Source: Streptococcaceae bacterium
GTDB taxonomy: Bacteria; Bacillota; Bacilli; Lactobacillales; Streptococcaceae
Length of the DNA stretch: 6,291 nt
Assembly (NCBI GenBank): GCA_009779335.1
Contig: WREM01000069.1
Span: 1 to 6,291, forward strand
Direction of reading: 5' to 3'
In this document: positions 1 through 5,558 of the stretch, piece by piece
How positions within the stretch are numbered: position 1 is the stretch's first letter
How the letters are laid out: every line of letters starts with the position of its first letter
The notes under the pieces: generated by a model
Seen by the model: only the letters and a program-made list of their open reading frames with translations
The model's database searches: none
What the model was told of the DNA's origin: nothing
Position numbers and translations under genes: made by a program

Positions 1-83
1 ATCTCTTTCACCAACATAAGATGTGGCTCAATAAAAATTCCATAAATAAGTAGGAGTAAAAGTACAAGAATAATCCAAATCAT
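1..83 (-). CDS. N-terminal fragment of a membrane-anchored protein, possibly a metallophosphoesterase
   Basis: The gene starts at 83 and runs off the left edge, leaving 27 codons that begin MIWIILVLLLLLIYG. Seen directly: residues 2-18 are almost entirely hydrophobic, which suits an uncleaved N-terminal membrane anchor or signal sequence, followed by IEPHLMLVKE. A short anchor followed by an 'IEP' segment recalls membrane-bound metallophosphoesterases of the YkuE/YaeI type in Firmicutes. No metal-binding motif falls inside the window, so that family name is inference. A stop codon lies in frame three codons upstream, so this ATG is the earliest possible start. Only a poor AGG precedes it. The gene diverges from the nitroreductase gene. 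Confidence 0.55.
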   Translation of the reverse strand, partial: MIWIILVLLLLLIYGIFIEPHLMLVKE

Positions 84-89
84 AGACCT

Positions 90-117
90 ATTCTACCATA
101 AATTGCCCTCACTCCAA
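90..117 (-). promoter_or_regulatory. Extended -10 promoter of the leftmost minus-strand gene
   Basis: On the minus strand, TTGGAG (117-112) and TAGAAT (95-90) are separated by 16 nt. A TG one base upstream of the -10 (98-97) makes it an extended -10 element. The -10 ends only 7 nt before the ATG at 83, so the predicted transcript would start at or next to the start codon. Confidence 0.5.
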
Positions 118-131
118 TCTAATCATATTTC

Positions 132-160
132 TTTACAAAAGTTTTTATTCGTGTTATATT
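132..160 (+). promoter_or_regulatory. Promoter of the nitroreductase gene
   Basis: The -35 TTTACA (132-137), a 17-nt spacer and the -10 TATATT (155-160) with an upstream TG (152-153) form a strong sigma-A-type extended -10 promoter. The predicted start site is near 166-168, about 35 nt before the ATG at 202. The ribosome binding site AGAAGGA (188-194) lies 7 nt before that ATG. Confidence 0.75.
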
Positions 161-172
161 TACAAATGTAAA
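159..172. promoter_or_regulatory. Cop-box-like operator at the nitroreductase transcription start
   Basis: The stretch is a dyad, TTTACA and TGTAAA around a central AA. Its inner ten bases (161-170) read TACA-AA-TGTA. That matches exactly the TACANNTGTA cop box bound by CopY/CopR copper-responsive repressors of Enterococcus, Lactococcus and Streptococcus. It overlaps the last bases of the -10 and the predicted start site, where a repressor would block transcription. In Lactococcus the nitroreductase CinD (YtjD) is known to be copper-induced through such a box. No copY gene lies in the window, so the regulator would act in trans. Short dyads arise by chance in AT-rich DNA, hence moderate confidence. 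Confidence 0.55.
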
Positions 173-201
173 CAATAAAAAAATGAAAGAAGGATTTCAC
201 T

Positions 202-801
202 ATGACATTCTTAGAAAATCTAGAAAAACGTCGCTCTATCTATACTTTAGGTAAAAACGTAGATACAGATAAAGCCATCGAAACGATCAAACAAGCTGTT
301 CGTCTCTCTCCAACAGCCTTCAACTCTCAATCTACTCCTGTGCTCTTCCTTACAGGAGCTGCACAAGACAAGCTTTGGGATGAAATTGTAACCAACGAAC
401 TTCAAGCTGTAATGAAAGACACTCCAGCAGATGCTTGGGAAGCTACAAAAGCAAGAATCGCCGGATTCAAAGCTGCGGCAGGAACTGCACTCTTCTTTGA
501 AGACCAGGACGTAGTCAAAGGATTGCAAGAACAATTCGCACTCTATGCAGACGCATTCCCATTCTTCTCAGAACAAGCTTCAGGAATCTCATCTGTCAAC
601 GCATGGACCGCACTCTCTGACATCAATGTCGGAGCTAATCTCCAACATTACAACCCACTCATTGACGCCAAGGTGGCTTCAGAGTGGAACATCCCAGCCT
701 CATGGACGCTTCGTAGCCAATTAGTATTCGGATCAATCGAAGCCCCAGCAGGAGACAAGGAAATCCGTGAAGACCAAGGACGCTTTATCGAAGCAAAATA
801 A
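202..801 (+). CDS. FMN-dependent nitroreductase, CinD/Frm2-like
   Basis: This 199-residue protein looks like a cytoplasmic NAD(P)H-dependent flavoprotein of the nitroreductase superfamily, in the short branch that includes lactococcal CinD and yeast Frm2. Such enzymes reduce nitroaromatics and quinones, often as part of oxidative, thiol or metal stress defence. Seen in the sequence: the N-terminal RRSIY (10-14) and the segment SPTAFNSQS (36-44), where the family contacts FMN phosphate; the aromatic-rich middle (98-123); INVGANLQHYNPLI (141-154); and the C-terminal LVFGSIEAPAGDKE (174-187). The length is right for the branch and no residues appear missing. The ATG at 202 is set by AGAAGGA seven bases upstream and by the family's usual N-terminus. 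It is monocistronic, between its own promoter and a terminator at 817-840. The cop-box-like site suggests copper induction. The natural substrate cannot be told from sequence. Confidence 0.88.
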   Translation: MTFLENLEKRRSIYTLGKNVDTDKAIETIKQAVRLSPTAFNSQSTPVLFLTGAAQDKLWDEIVTNELQAVMKDTPADAWEATKARIAGFKAAAGTALFFEDQDVVKGLQEQFALYADAFPFFSEQASGISSVNAWTALSDINVGANLQHYNPLIDAKVASEWNIPASWTLRSQLVFGSIEAPAGDKEIREDQGRFIEAK

Positions 802-816
802 TTGGAAATTGGAACA

Positions 817-840
817 AAAAAACAGCCTAGGCTGTTTTTT
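817..840. terminator. Bidirectional intrinsic terminator between convergent genes
   Basis: This is a perfect 24-bp palindrome centred on CCTAGG: an A6 run, CAGCC-TA-GGCTG, then a T6 run. A GC-rich stem followed by U residues on either strand can end both the plus-strand nitroreductase (stop at 801) and the minus-strand 309-aa gene (stop at 851). Its core is identical to that of the terminator at 2625-2652. Confidence 0.88.
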
Positions 841-850
841 ACATAGTTAT

Positions 851-1780
851 CTATCCACCTGTAACATCTTTAATATCTTGGTTTTGTTCGTATTTTAATT
901 CTTTACTACTTTCAAATTCATACTGAATAAGCTCAATCATGTCTTGGATAGAAATCATTTCTTTCTGACCATTTACATCTCGTACCTCCACTGACTTAGA
1001 ATCCCAAACTAATTTCTGAATACCCTCTAATTTATCAAAATCTTCATCAGATTCTCCTTTTACAATGAGAAAATCTAAAATGCTTTGTCGTTTAATATCC
1101 ACACCCTCATCAAACCAGTGTGCCACTTCACTATCAACCATAAAGCTCAACTTATAATTCATAACTAGGATATCTTCTTTCTCCCTGATTATTTTCATTA
1201 CTTTTTCTCGCTGGTCAGCGACTCTTTGACCGCCACCTTTTAAAAGATTTACCAAATCTGCCGCTTGATCCTCTATATGATTTCTAATATTTCTTGCAGT
1301 ATCAGGAACTTCATGTTCAGTTCCCTTTACCTCTGCAAATTCTTGCGTTGTGAAACGTGTAACAAGTATCTCTTTTAACTGATCAAAACTAATCTTTATC
1401 CCATCATGAAGATTTTCTAATCCATTATCATATAATGTAATTCTCTGCTTTTTTGATTGTCTCCATATAGAATTATAGAAAGTAAAGGTTAATGGTAGTG
1501 TCCATTTCACTTTAGCTGGTTCATGATTTACTAATTCAACACCACTCTCATCTTTGATTTTATCGAATAATCCGTTTTGCTCAGCTTCTGACACTTCCTT
1601 CTCACTAGGGTTTCTCCCCATTAACTGCTCAAAGTGTTTAAACCATTCATGTTTTGCTTGCTCATTAACTGTAGATTCAAGTTCAAATAACTCATTTTGC
1701 TTCGCCTCATCAATTTCTCTGCTGTTGGGTTCTCTTCCCATGAGTTGTTCAAAATTCTTTGTCCATTCTTCTTTTTTCAT
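851..1780 (-). CDS. Uncharacterised protein with two 40-residue N-terminal repeats
   Basis: I do not recognise this 309-residue protein. It carries two N-terminal repeats with an exact 40-residue period: W6/W46, F10/F50, EQLMGR at 11-16 and 51-56, P18/P58, E22/E62, A26/A66 and LF at 31-32 and 71-72. Each looks like a short helical module with the pattern W-x3-F-x4-GR-x-P-x3-E. Residues about 88-150 (KVKWTLPLTFTFYNS, then ITLYDNGLENL and ISFDQLKEI) alternate strand-like segments with a turn, as in PH-like domains; this is inference. Residues 160-205 are charged and probably helical, and a mixed acidic tail follows. There is no signal peptide, membrane segment or obvious catalytic motif, so it is probably cytoplasmic. 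The ATG at 1780 has AGGAG five bases upstream. It lies 72 bp downstream of the 208-aa gene on the same strand with no terminator between, so the two are probably co-transcribed. Being a real gene is likely; its function is unknown. Confidence 0.8.
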   Translation of the reverse strand: MKKEEWTKNFEQLMGREPNSREIDEAKQNELFELESTVNEQAKHEWFKHFEQLMGRNPSEKEVSEAEQNGLFDKIKDESGVELVNHEPAKVKWTLPLTFTFYNSIWRQSKKQRITLYDNGLENLHDGIKISFDQLKEILVTRFTTQEFAEVKGTEHEVPDTARNIRNHIEDQAADLVNLLKGGGQRVADQREKVMKIIREKEDILVMNYKLSFMVDSEVAHWFDEGVDIKRQSILDFLIVKGESDEDFDKLEGIQKLVWDSKSVEVRDVNGQKEMISIQDMIELIQYEFESSKELKYEQNQDIKDVTGG

Positions 1781-1852
1781 TTTTTCTCCTCATTCTCTTT
1801 CGCTTTGATATTTTATTAACCTATTATAGTCCTGCAACTTAGGATACTAATA

Positions 1853-2479
1853 TTAATCAAGTTGATAATCAACACCAAGAATTTCTCCTTGATGTTTGTA
1901 AAATTTTTTATCATTTGCTTGATAATATGCAGGGCTCCAAATTGTTTTACAACTTTTAATTTCTAGCGTAATTTCAGAACAGAAGTATTCATGAAAAATT
2001 TCATTTGCCGTTTTCCCCATAAGAAAAATTTCTAGATTATCTTGATTTAATAGCTTAAGTTCATCACTAAAAATTTTTATCTGATTCTTAATATCTATCT
2101 CTCCACCTTTAATTCTTTTTTCGATTTCTTCTCCGTATTGTGCAGAATTAAGTTTGATTAAGTCAGTTAGATATGCCCCTTCATATTTTTCGTTTTTTAA
2201 CATTTTCATTAATCTGTTATCTGTTGGTGTTTTGCAATGAAAATTATTCCATTCTTTCCAATCGTTTGGAAATTTAAAAATTTTTTCATTTCCTGATAAA
2301 TTTGATCCAACAAATACATACTGTGGTTTTAATTTTGAAATATTTTTTTCAATTATAGAAGTATCTTTTTTATCCTCATCATTCCAAATAGCCCAACTTG
2401 ATACTTGATGAAATTTTGTGGATTGATTATTGCATTCAAAGCTCTCTTCTTTAATCTTTTTATAGTCTTGTTTTATCAT
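1853..2479 (-). CDS. Uncharacterised protein with possible uracil-DNA-glycosylase-like fold
   Basis: This 208-residue protein is soluble, rich in Lys, Glu, Asn and Ile, and encoded by visibly AT-rich DNA. Landmarks are SSWAIWND (27-34), PQYVFVGSNLSGN (52-64), WKEWNNFHC (74-82), GAYLTDLIK (101-109), IFLMGKTANEIF (151-162) and WSPAYYQAND (181-190). The order recalls the uracil-DNA-glycosylase superfamily: a strand ending in G-x-N-x-S, a central segment with an aromatic and His, a strand ending in a G, and a C-terminal 'SP' where the family often has HPS. That is inference from pattern, not a recognised match, and no catalytic Asp/Asn can be assigned safely. Nucleic-acid or nucleotide binding is a guess. 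The ATG at 2479 has AAGGAA about five bases upstream, and no other in-frame Met occurs before residue 91. The gene leads the two-gene island; paired dyads lie just upstream. Confidence 0.75.
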   Translation of the reverse strand: MIKQDYKKIKEESFECNNQSTKFHQVSSWAIWNDEDKKDTSIIEKNISKLKPQYVFVGSNLSGNEKIFKFPNDWKEWNNFHCKTPTDNRLMKMLKNEKYEGAYLTDLIKLNSAQYGEEIEKRIKGGEIDIKNQIKIFSDELKLLNQDNLEIFLMGKTANEIFHEYFCSEITLEIKSCKTIWSPAYYQANDKKFYKHQGEILGVDYQLD

Positions 2480-2512
2480 AATTTTCCTTATACAATCTTT
2501 CTATTGAAGTAT

Positions 2513-2536
2513 GCTTTTGACAGAATTGTCAAAAGC
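2513..2536. repeat. 24-bp dyad 1 upstream of the island genes
   Basis: The arms GCTTTTGACA (2513-2522) and TGTCAAAAGC (2527-2536) are perfectly complementary around a 4-base GAAT centre. The site lies 34 bp upstream of the 208-aa gene. It would fall in the early 5' leader if transcription starts near 2541, so it could act as an operator or as an RNA stem-loop. It shares its last two bases with dyad 2. Confidence 0.75.
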
Positions 2537-2558
2537 TGATATACGTTAGTATATCAGC
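2535..2558. repeat. 24-bp dyad 2, containing a likely -10 element
   Basis: The arms GCTGATATAC (2535-2544) and GTATATCAGC (2549-2558) are perfectly complementary around a 4-base GTTA centre. The geometry is the same as dyad 1, placed 22 bp (about two helical turns) away centre to centre. On the minus strand it contains TG-A-TATACT (2556-2548), an extended -10 that could serve the 208-aa gene; no good -35 is visible. A dimeric repressor site over the promoter is plausible. Confidence 0.7.
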
Positions 2559-2624
2559 AGTTCATATAACCAAATTTTGGATCTTAGAAACACCCCCTGT
2601 TATGCTTGGCTTGCATAAGACAAC

Positions 2625-2652
2625 AAAAAAGACAGCCTAGGCTGTCTTTTTT
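2625..2652. terminator. Terminator of the rpsF-ssb-rpsR operon
   Basis: This is a perfect 28-bp palindrome: an A6 run, GACAGCC-TA-GGCTGTC and a T6 run. It starts five bases after the rpsR stop codon and would form a GC-rich hairpin followed by U residues on the minus strand; by symmetry it can work on the other strand too. The remaining DNA between here and dyad 2 (2559-2624) holds only a small hairpin (TTATGC 2600-2605 with GCATAA 2613-2618) and no gene. Confidence 0.9.
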
Positions 2653-2657
2653 CAATA

Positions 2658-2903
2658 TTAATTTTCGTCGTTTGCTACGAATGGCAAAAGTGCCATTACA
2701 CGTGCACGTTTGATTGCTGTTACCACTTTACGTTGGTTTTTAGCTGATGTTCCAGTCACACGACGTGGTAAGATTTTACCACGTTCAGAGATGAAACGTT
2801 TCAAAAGTTCAGTGTCTTTGTAGTCAATCACTTCAATTTTGTTGGCTGCGATGTAGTCAACTTTTTTACGGCGTTTGAATCCGCCACGTTTTTGAAAAGC
2901 CAT
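2658..2903 (-). CDS. rpsR: 30S ribosomal protein S18
   Basis: S18 binds the platform of the 30S subunit as a heterodimer with S6, near helices 22-23 of 16S rRNA. The 81-residue sequence is a typical streptococcal S18: RGGFKRRKKVDYI near the N-terminus, DYKDTELLKRFISERGKI in the middle, then the hallmark ILPRRVTGTSAKNQRKV and the basic AIKRARVMALLPFV. The length is normal. The ATG at 2903 follows AAGGAG by eight bases. It is the last gene of the operon, 69 bp after ssb, with a strong terminator just behind its stop codon. Confidence 0.98.
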   Translation of the reverse strand: MAFQKRGGFKRRKKVDYIAANKIEVIDYKDTELLKRFISERGKILPRRVTGTSAKNQRKVVTAIKRARVMALLPFVANDEN

Positions 2904-2950
2904 GTTAGTTTCTCCTTATATTATTCATTTTTATTGAAGTCTTTGGTACA

Positions 2951-2972
2951 TTTTTCAAGCACGCTTGAAAAA
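2951..2972 (-). promoter_or_regulatory. Intercistronic hairpin between ssb and rpsR
   Basis: TTTTTCAAGC (2951-2960) and GCTTGAAAAA (2963-2972) are perfect complements around two bases. The hairpin starts at the very base after the ssb stop codon. On the transcribed strand no U run follows the stem, so it is not a standard terminator. It may protect the ssb 3' end, mark a processing site, or tune the amount of rpsR relative to ssb. Confidence 0.6.
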
Positions 2973-3455
2973 CTAGAATGGAAGATCATCGTCATTGATT
3001 TCCATTGGTGAACCACCGAATGGATCTGCATCACGACCAAAGTCTGGTGTTGCATTGTTTGCTGCAGGTGCTGATGAAGCTGAACCATTATTTGCTGTAA
3101 AGTTTCCACCTGCTGGTGCTCCACCTTCACGTGTCGCACGAGATTCAAGCATTTGGAAGTTGTCAACCACAACGTCAGTCGTGTAAACACGTTGACCTTG
3201 TTGATTTTCATAGCTTCCTGTTTGAATACGTCCAGTTACACCGATAAGTGCACCTTTTTTCGCCCAGCTTGCCAAGTTCTCAGCAGATTGACGCCAAATG
3301 ACACAGTTAATAAAGTCTGCTTCACGTTCTCCATTAGCATTCTTAAATGTACGATTGACTGCCAATGAAAAACGAGCAGTTGCAATGTTTTGCGGTGTAT
3401 AGCGAAGTTCAGGGTCACGAGTGAGGCGACCTACAAGTACAACGTTGTTAATCAT
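2973..3455 (-). CDS. ssb: Single-stranded DNA-binding protein
   Basis: SSB coats single-stranded DNA during replication, repair and recombination and recruits partners through its C-terminal tip. The 160-residue protein has the usual layout. An OB-fold fills residues 1 to about 106, starting MINNVVLVGRLTRDPELRYT, with FSLAVNR, ADFINCVIWRQSAENLA and GALIGVTGRIQTGSYENQQG. A Gly/Ala/Asn-rich flexible linker covers about 107-150, and the acidic tip DDDLPF (155-160) is intact. The ATG at 3455 is preceded by AAGGA at a rather long 10-base spacing. It sits 36 bp after rpsF and 69 bp before rpsR, the conserved Firmicutes order that couples this replication protein to two ribosomal proteins. Confidence 0.97.
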   Translation of the reverse strand: MINNVVLVGRLTRDPELRYTPQNIATARFSLAVNRTFKNANGEREADFINCVIWRQSAENLASWAKKGALIGVTGRIQTGSYENQQGQRVYTTDVVVDNFQMLESRATREGGAPAGGNFTANNGSASSAPAANNATPDFGRDADPFGGSPMEINDDDLPF

Positions 3456-3491
3456 AGATGATGTTTCCTTTTTACTTTGATGTAGTCGCTT

Positions 3492-3785
3492 TTAGGCTTC
3501 TACTTTTGTTACCATATGACGAAGAATGTCTGCATTGATTTTAGCAAGACGGTCAAATTCGCTCAATGCAAGTGCATCAGTTTCAGCTTCAAGTGTTGCG
3601 ATACGGTAGATACCTTCACGGAAATCTTGAATTTCATAAGCGAGTTTACGAGTTTCCCAGTCTTTAGACTCGAGATTCTCAGCTCCATTGTCAGTTAAGA
3701 TTTTGTCAAAACGTTCAACGAGAGCTTTCTTTTCTTCTTCTTCAATGTTGGGACGAATAATGTAAAGAATTTCGTATTTAGTCAT
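3492..3785 (-). CDS. rpsF: 30S ribosomal protein S6
   Basis: S6 pairs with S18 on the 30S platform. The 97-residue product starts MTKYEILYIIRPNIEEEEK, the standard S6 opening strand, and contains the conserved WETRKLAYEIQDFREGIY (about 43-60) and a C-terminal HMVTKVEA. The reading frame stays open to 3833, which would add 16 residues. The start at 3785 is chosen because a perfect AGGAGG lies eight bases upstream of it and because it gives the usual S6 N-terminus and length. It is the first gene of the operon, behind its own promoter and a structured leader. Confidence 0.97.
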   Translation of the reverse strand: MTKYEILYIIRPNIEEEEKKALVERFDKILTDNGAENLESKDWETRKLAYEIQDFREGIYRIATLEAETDALALSEFDRLAKINADILRHMVTKVEA

Positions 3786-3855
3786 TGATTTTTCCTCCTC
3801 TTTTGGACTAATGGCGTAAAGTCTTTGCTCCACGCAAGTGAGGGATGCTCACAAG
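3786..3855 (-). promoter_or_regulatory. Structured 5' leader of rpsF, candidate S6:S18 autoregulatory RNA
   Basis: The predicted leader is about 70 nt. It holds a hairpin, GTGAG/CTCAC with a 5-base loop (3838-3852). A second stem follows in which GCGT/ACGC (3814-3817 with 3832-3835) and AAA/TTT are separated by a 5-base bulge. The AGGAGG ribosome binding site comes after both. In many bacteria the S6:S18 complex binds a stem-bulge-stem RNA in the rpsF leader and represses the operon. The position and general shape fit, but I could not match the published consensus base by base. Confidence 0.4.
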
Positions 3856-3860
3856 ATATA

Positions 3861-3889
3861 ATTATACTAAAAAATAAGAAAAAAGGCAA
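3861..3889 (-). promoter_or_regulatory. Promoter of the rpsF-ssb-rpsR operon
   Basis: On the minus strand, TTGCCT (3889-3884), a 17-nt spacer and a perfect TATAAT (3866-3861) are seen. Transcription should start near 3854, about 70 nt before the rpsF ATG. The -35 lies inside the dnaX terminator hairpin. Confidence 0.75.
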
Positions 3890-3908
3890 ATTTCCCTACC
3901 TTTCTTAT
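3869..3908 (-). terminator. Intrinsic terminator of dnaX
   Basis: Starting at the base after the dnaX stop codon, the minus strand can pair ATAAGAAAGG (3908-3899) with the matching segment at 3886-3874, apart from a bulge of three U residues. A T6 run follows (3874-3869, its first T shared with the stem). The stem is AT-rich, so termination may be incomplete and allow some readthrough into rpsF. Confidence 0.6.
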
Positions 3909-5558
3909 CTAATCTCTAATTTCTACAACCTTGTCCCCAAAGAGTGCCTTAGCTTGAGATAAACCCTCATCTTCTGTAGGTGCTTCTTTTTGATAATCAG
4001 GAGTGGATGAATGGCGTGAAGCCACATAGTCTGATCGTAAGTCAGACCATTGCTCTTCGGCAAGTGCTAGGATTTTTGGCGAGAAATCTACAATGCGAGA
4101 GAGTAAATTCCCAAATTGCAACTGCAAATCATCATTTTCCATGACACGCTTTGCTAGGTTTTCATGAGGGAAGGTCACTACCACATAATTTTCAGAAGCT
4201 GCAACAGGTTGAGTATTTTTGATTAAAGCTTTTTCCGATGGTTTATTGAAACTCTGTACAATCTCATCCCACACTTCAACTATTGAATGACGTGCTTCAT
4301 TAGTTGCCTCTTCTAAAGCCTTGTATATGAGTTCTCGATTAACAGAAACTGGGGTTGAGTTTACAGAATTTGGTACAGTTACCTGTTCAACTTCTCTTTC
4401 AGTATTTCTTTCACTCGACAAAGTTGGTGTAGAAGACTCTGCCTTTAACCTTGCTAATTCTGACTTAAGGGATTGAATTTCTGCTAATAAATCAGGAGAA
4501 GCTGAGGCAGAGTTTACAGCATTTACACCGTCAGAAATTTCTGATAAGCGTAAAGTCATGACATCTGCAGCGACTTTTGTTTGACTTGTTTCTTTGATGT
4601 TTTTCATGCTTTCGATAGTAATATCAGTCCATTGATAAAGTCGAGAATAACTGATTGGGCTTTCTTTGTCCAAGAGCATATCTCGAAAATAAGCTAATAA
4701 ATCTTCTGTAAAACGGAGCATATTTTTTCCTTCAGAGAAGAGCTTATCAAGTTGTTCAAGTGCTTCTTTTTCATCAGAATTTGACAGAGCATTGACGTAA
4801 TCCACTAGAGCCACTTCTGCGATAGATCCTGTAACAAGCAAGGCATCCTTCTCTTGTAAACCAGAGTTTACATCCGAAAAGGATAAGGCTTGATCGAGCA
4901 AGGATAAGGCATCACGCATTCCACCTTCGGCAGATTTAGAGATGACTGTTAGGGCCTTATCCTCATATTTTACAGACTCTTCATCTAAAACTTCTTGCAA
5001 ATGTTTGTGAATATCTGCTGTGGTGATAGATTTGAAGGCAAAGCGTTGCACACGGCTGATAATCGTCGCAGGGATTTTTTGCAATTCTGTCGTCGCAAGA
5101 ACAAATACAACATTCTCCGTTGGTTCTTCTAATGTCTTCAAGAGGGCGTTAAACGCACCTGTTGATAGCATATGCACCTCATCAATGATGTAAATTTTGT
5201 AGGTAGCTTGACTGGCAGCATAAGTAGATTTGTCACGGATTTCACGGATTTCATCTACACCATTATTTGAGGCAGCATCCAACTCAATAACATCATCCAA
5301 TGTCCCCTTGGTAATGGATTCACAGATATAGCAATCATTACATGGTTCCCCGTCTTTTTGATTAGGACAGTTGATGGCTTTGGCAAAGATTTTCGCCGCT
5401 GATGTTTTCCCTGTTCCACGAGGCCCAGAAAAGAGATAGGCATGACTAATCTGCCCATTGATAATAGCGTTCTTAAGAGTGGTTGCCACGATTTTCTGAC
5501 CCACCATCTCGTCAAATCTTTGGCTTCTATATTTTCTATAAAGTGCTTGATAACTCAT
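3909..5558 (-). CDS. dnaX: DNA polymerase III subunit gamma/tau (clamp loader)
   Basis: DnaX is the ATPase of the clamp loader, which places the beta clamp on primed DNA and links polymerase to helicase. The 549-residue protein has MSYQALYRKYRSQRFDEMVGQ at its start, Walker A GPRGTGKT (45-52), four zinc-binding cysteines (64, 73, 76, 79), Walker B with DEVH (126-129), sensor 1 VLATTE (153-158), the SRVQRF arginine finger (R169) and sensor 2 GGMRDAL (212-218). The collar helices follow, then a short predicted coiled coil (about 357-374), a Ser/Thr/Val-rich linker and a C-terminal tau domain (about 405-500). Length and motifs are normal. I saw no canonical A-AAA-AAG slippery heptamer, so one full-length product is expected. 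The start at 5558 has AGGA five bases upstream. The region upstream contains a 78-bp duplication of this gene's own beginning. Confidence 0.97.
   Translation of the reverse strand: MSYQALYRKYRSQRFDEMVGQKIVATTLKNAIINGQISHAYLFSGPRGTGKTSAAKIFAKAINCPNQKDGEPCNDCYICESITKGTLDDVIELDAASNNGVDEIREIRDKSTYAASQATYKIYIIDEVHMLSTGAFNALLKTLEEPTENVVFVLATTELQKIPATIISRVQRFAFKSITTADIHKHLQEVLDEESVKYEDKALTVISKSAEGGMRDALSLLDQALSFSDVNSGLQEKDALLVTGSIAEVALVDYVNALSNSDEKEALEQLDKLFSEGKNMLRFTEDLLAYFRDMLLDKESPISYSRLYQWTDITIESMKNIKETSQTKVAADVMTLRLSEISDGVNAVNSASASPDLLAEIQSLKSELARLKAESSTPTLSSERNTEREVEQVTVPNSVNSTPVSVNRELIYKALEEATNEARHSIVEVWDEIVQSFNKPSEKALIKNTQPVAASENYVVVTFPHENLAKRVMENDDLQLQFGNLLSRIVDFSPKILALAEEQWSDLRSDYVASRHSSTPDYQKEAPTEDEGLSQAKALFGDKVVEIRD

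Noticed and set aside
1554..1808. 84-codon plus-strand frame over the start of the 309-aa gene
   Set aside because: It mirrors the repeated segment of the real minus-strand gene. Its Ser/Cys-rich, duplicated product is what an antisense reading of that repeat gives.
1823..1828. TATAAT on the minus strand between the two island genes as a separate promoter for the 309-aa gene
   Set aside because: It has no recognisable -35 at 16-18 nt and no TG extension. In AT-rich DNA this is weak, and co-transcription from upstream is simpler.
2517..2652. Plus-strand small RNA from TTGACA (2517-2522) / TATACG (2540-2545) to the terminator at 2625-2652
   Set aside because: The -35 and 17-nt spacing are good, but the -10 lacks the key final T and the elements are by-products of the two dyads. 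The terminator is explained by rpsR. Not enough to call.
2921..3418. Other open frames overlapping ssb on both strands
   Set aside because: They are shadows of the ssb coding sequence, lack ribosome binding sites and give low-complexity or unfamiliar proteins.
3786..3833. Longer rpsF reading frame starting at 3833 (16 extra residues)
   Set aside because: The ATG at 3785 has a perfect AGGAGG eight bases upstream and gives the usual S6 N-terminus; the extension overlaps the structured leader.
3909..5558. Programmed frameshifting in dnaX as in E. coli
   Set aside because: The longest A runs seen on the coding strand at suitable places are five bases (near 4231 and 5356); no A-AAA-AAG heptamer was found.
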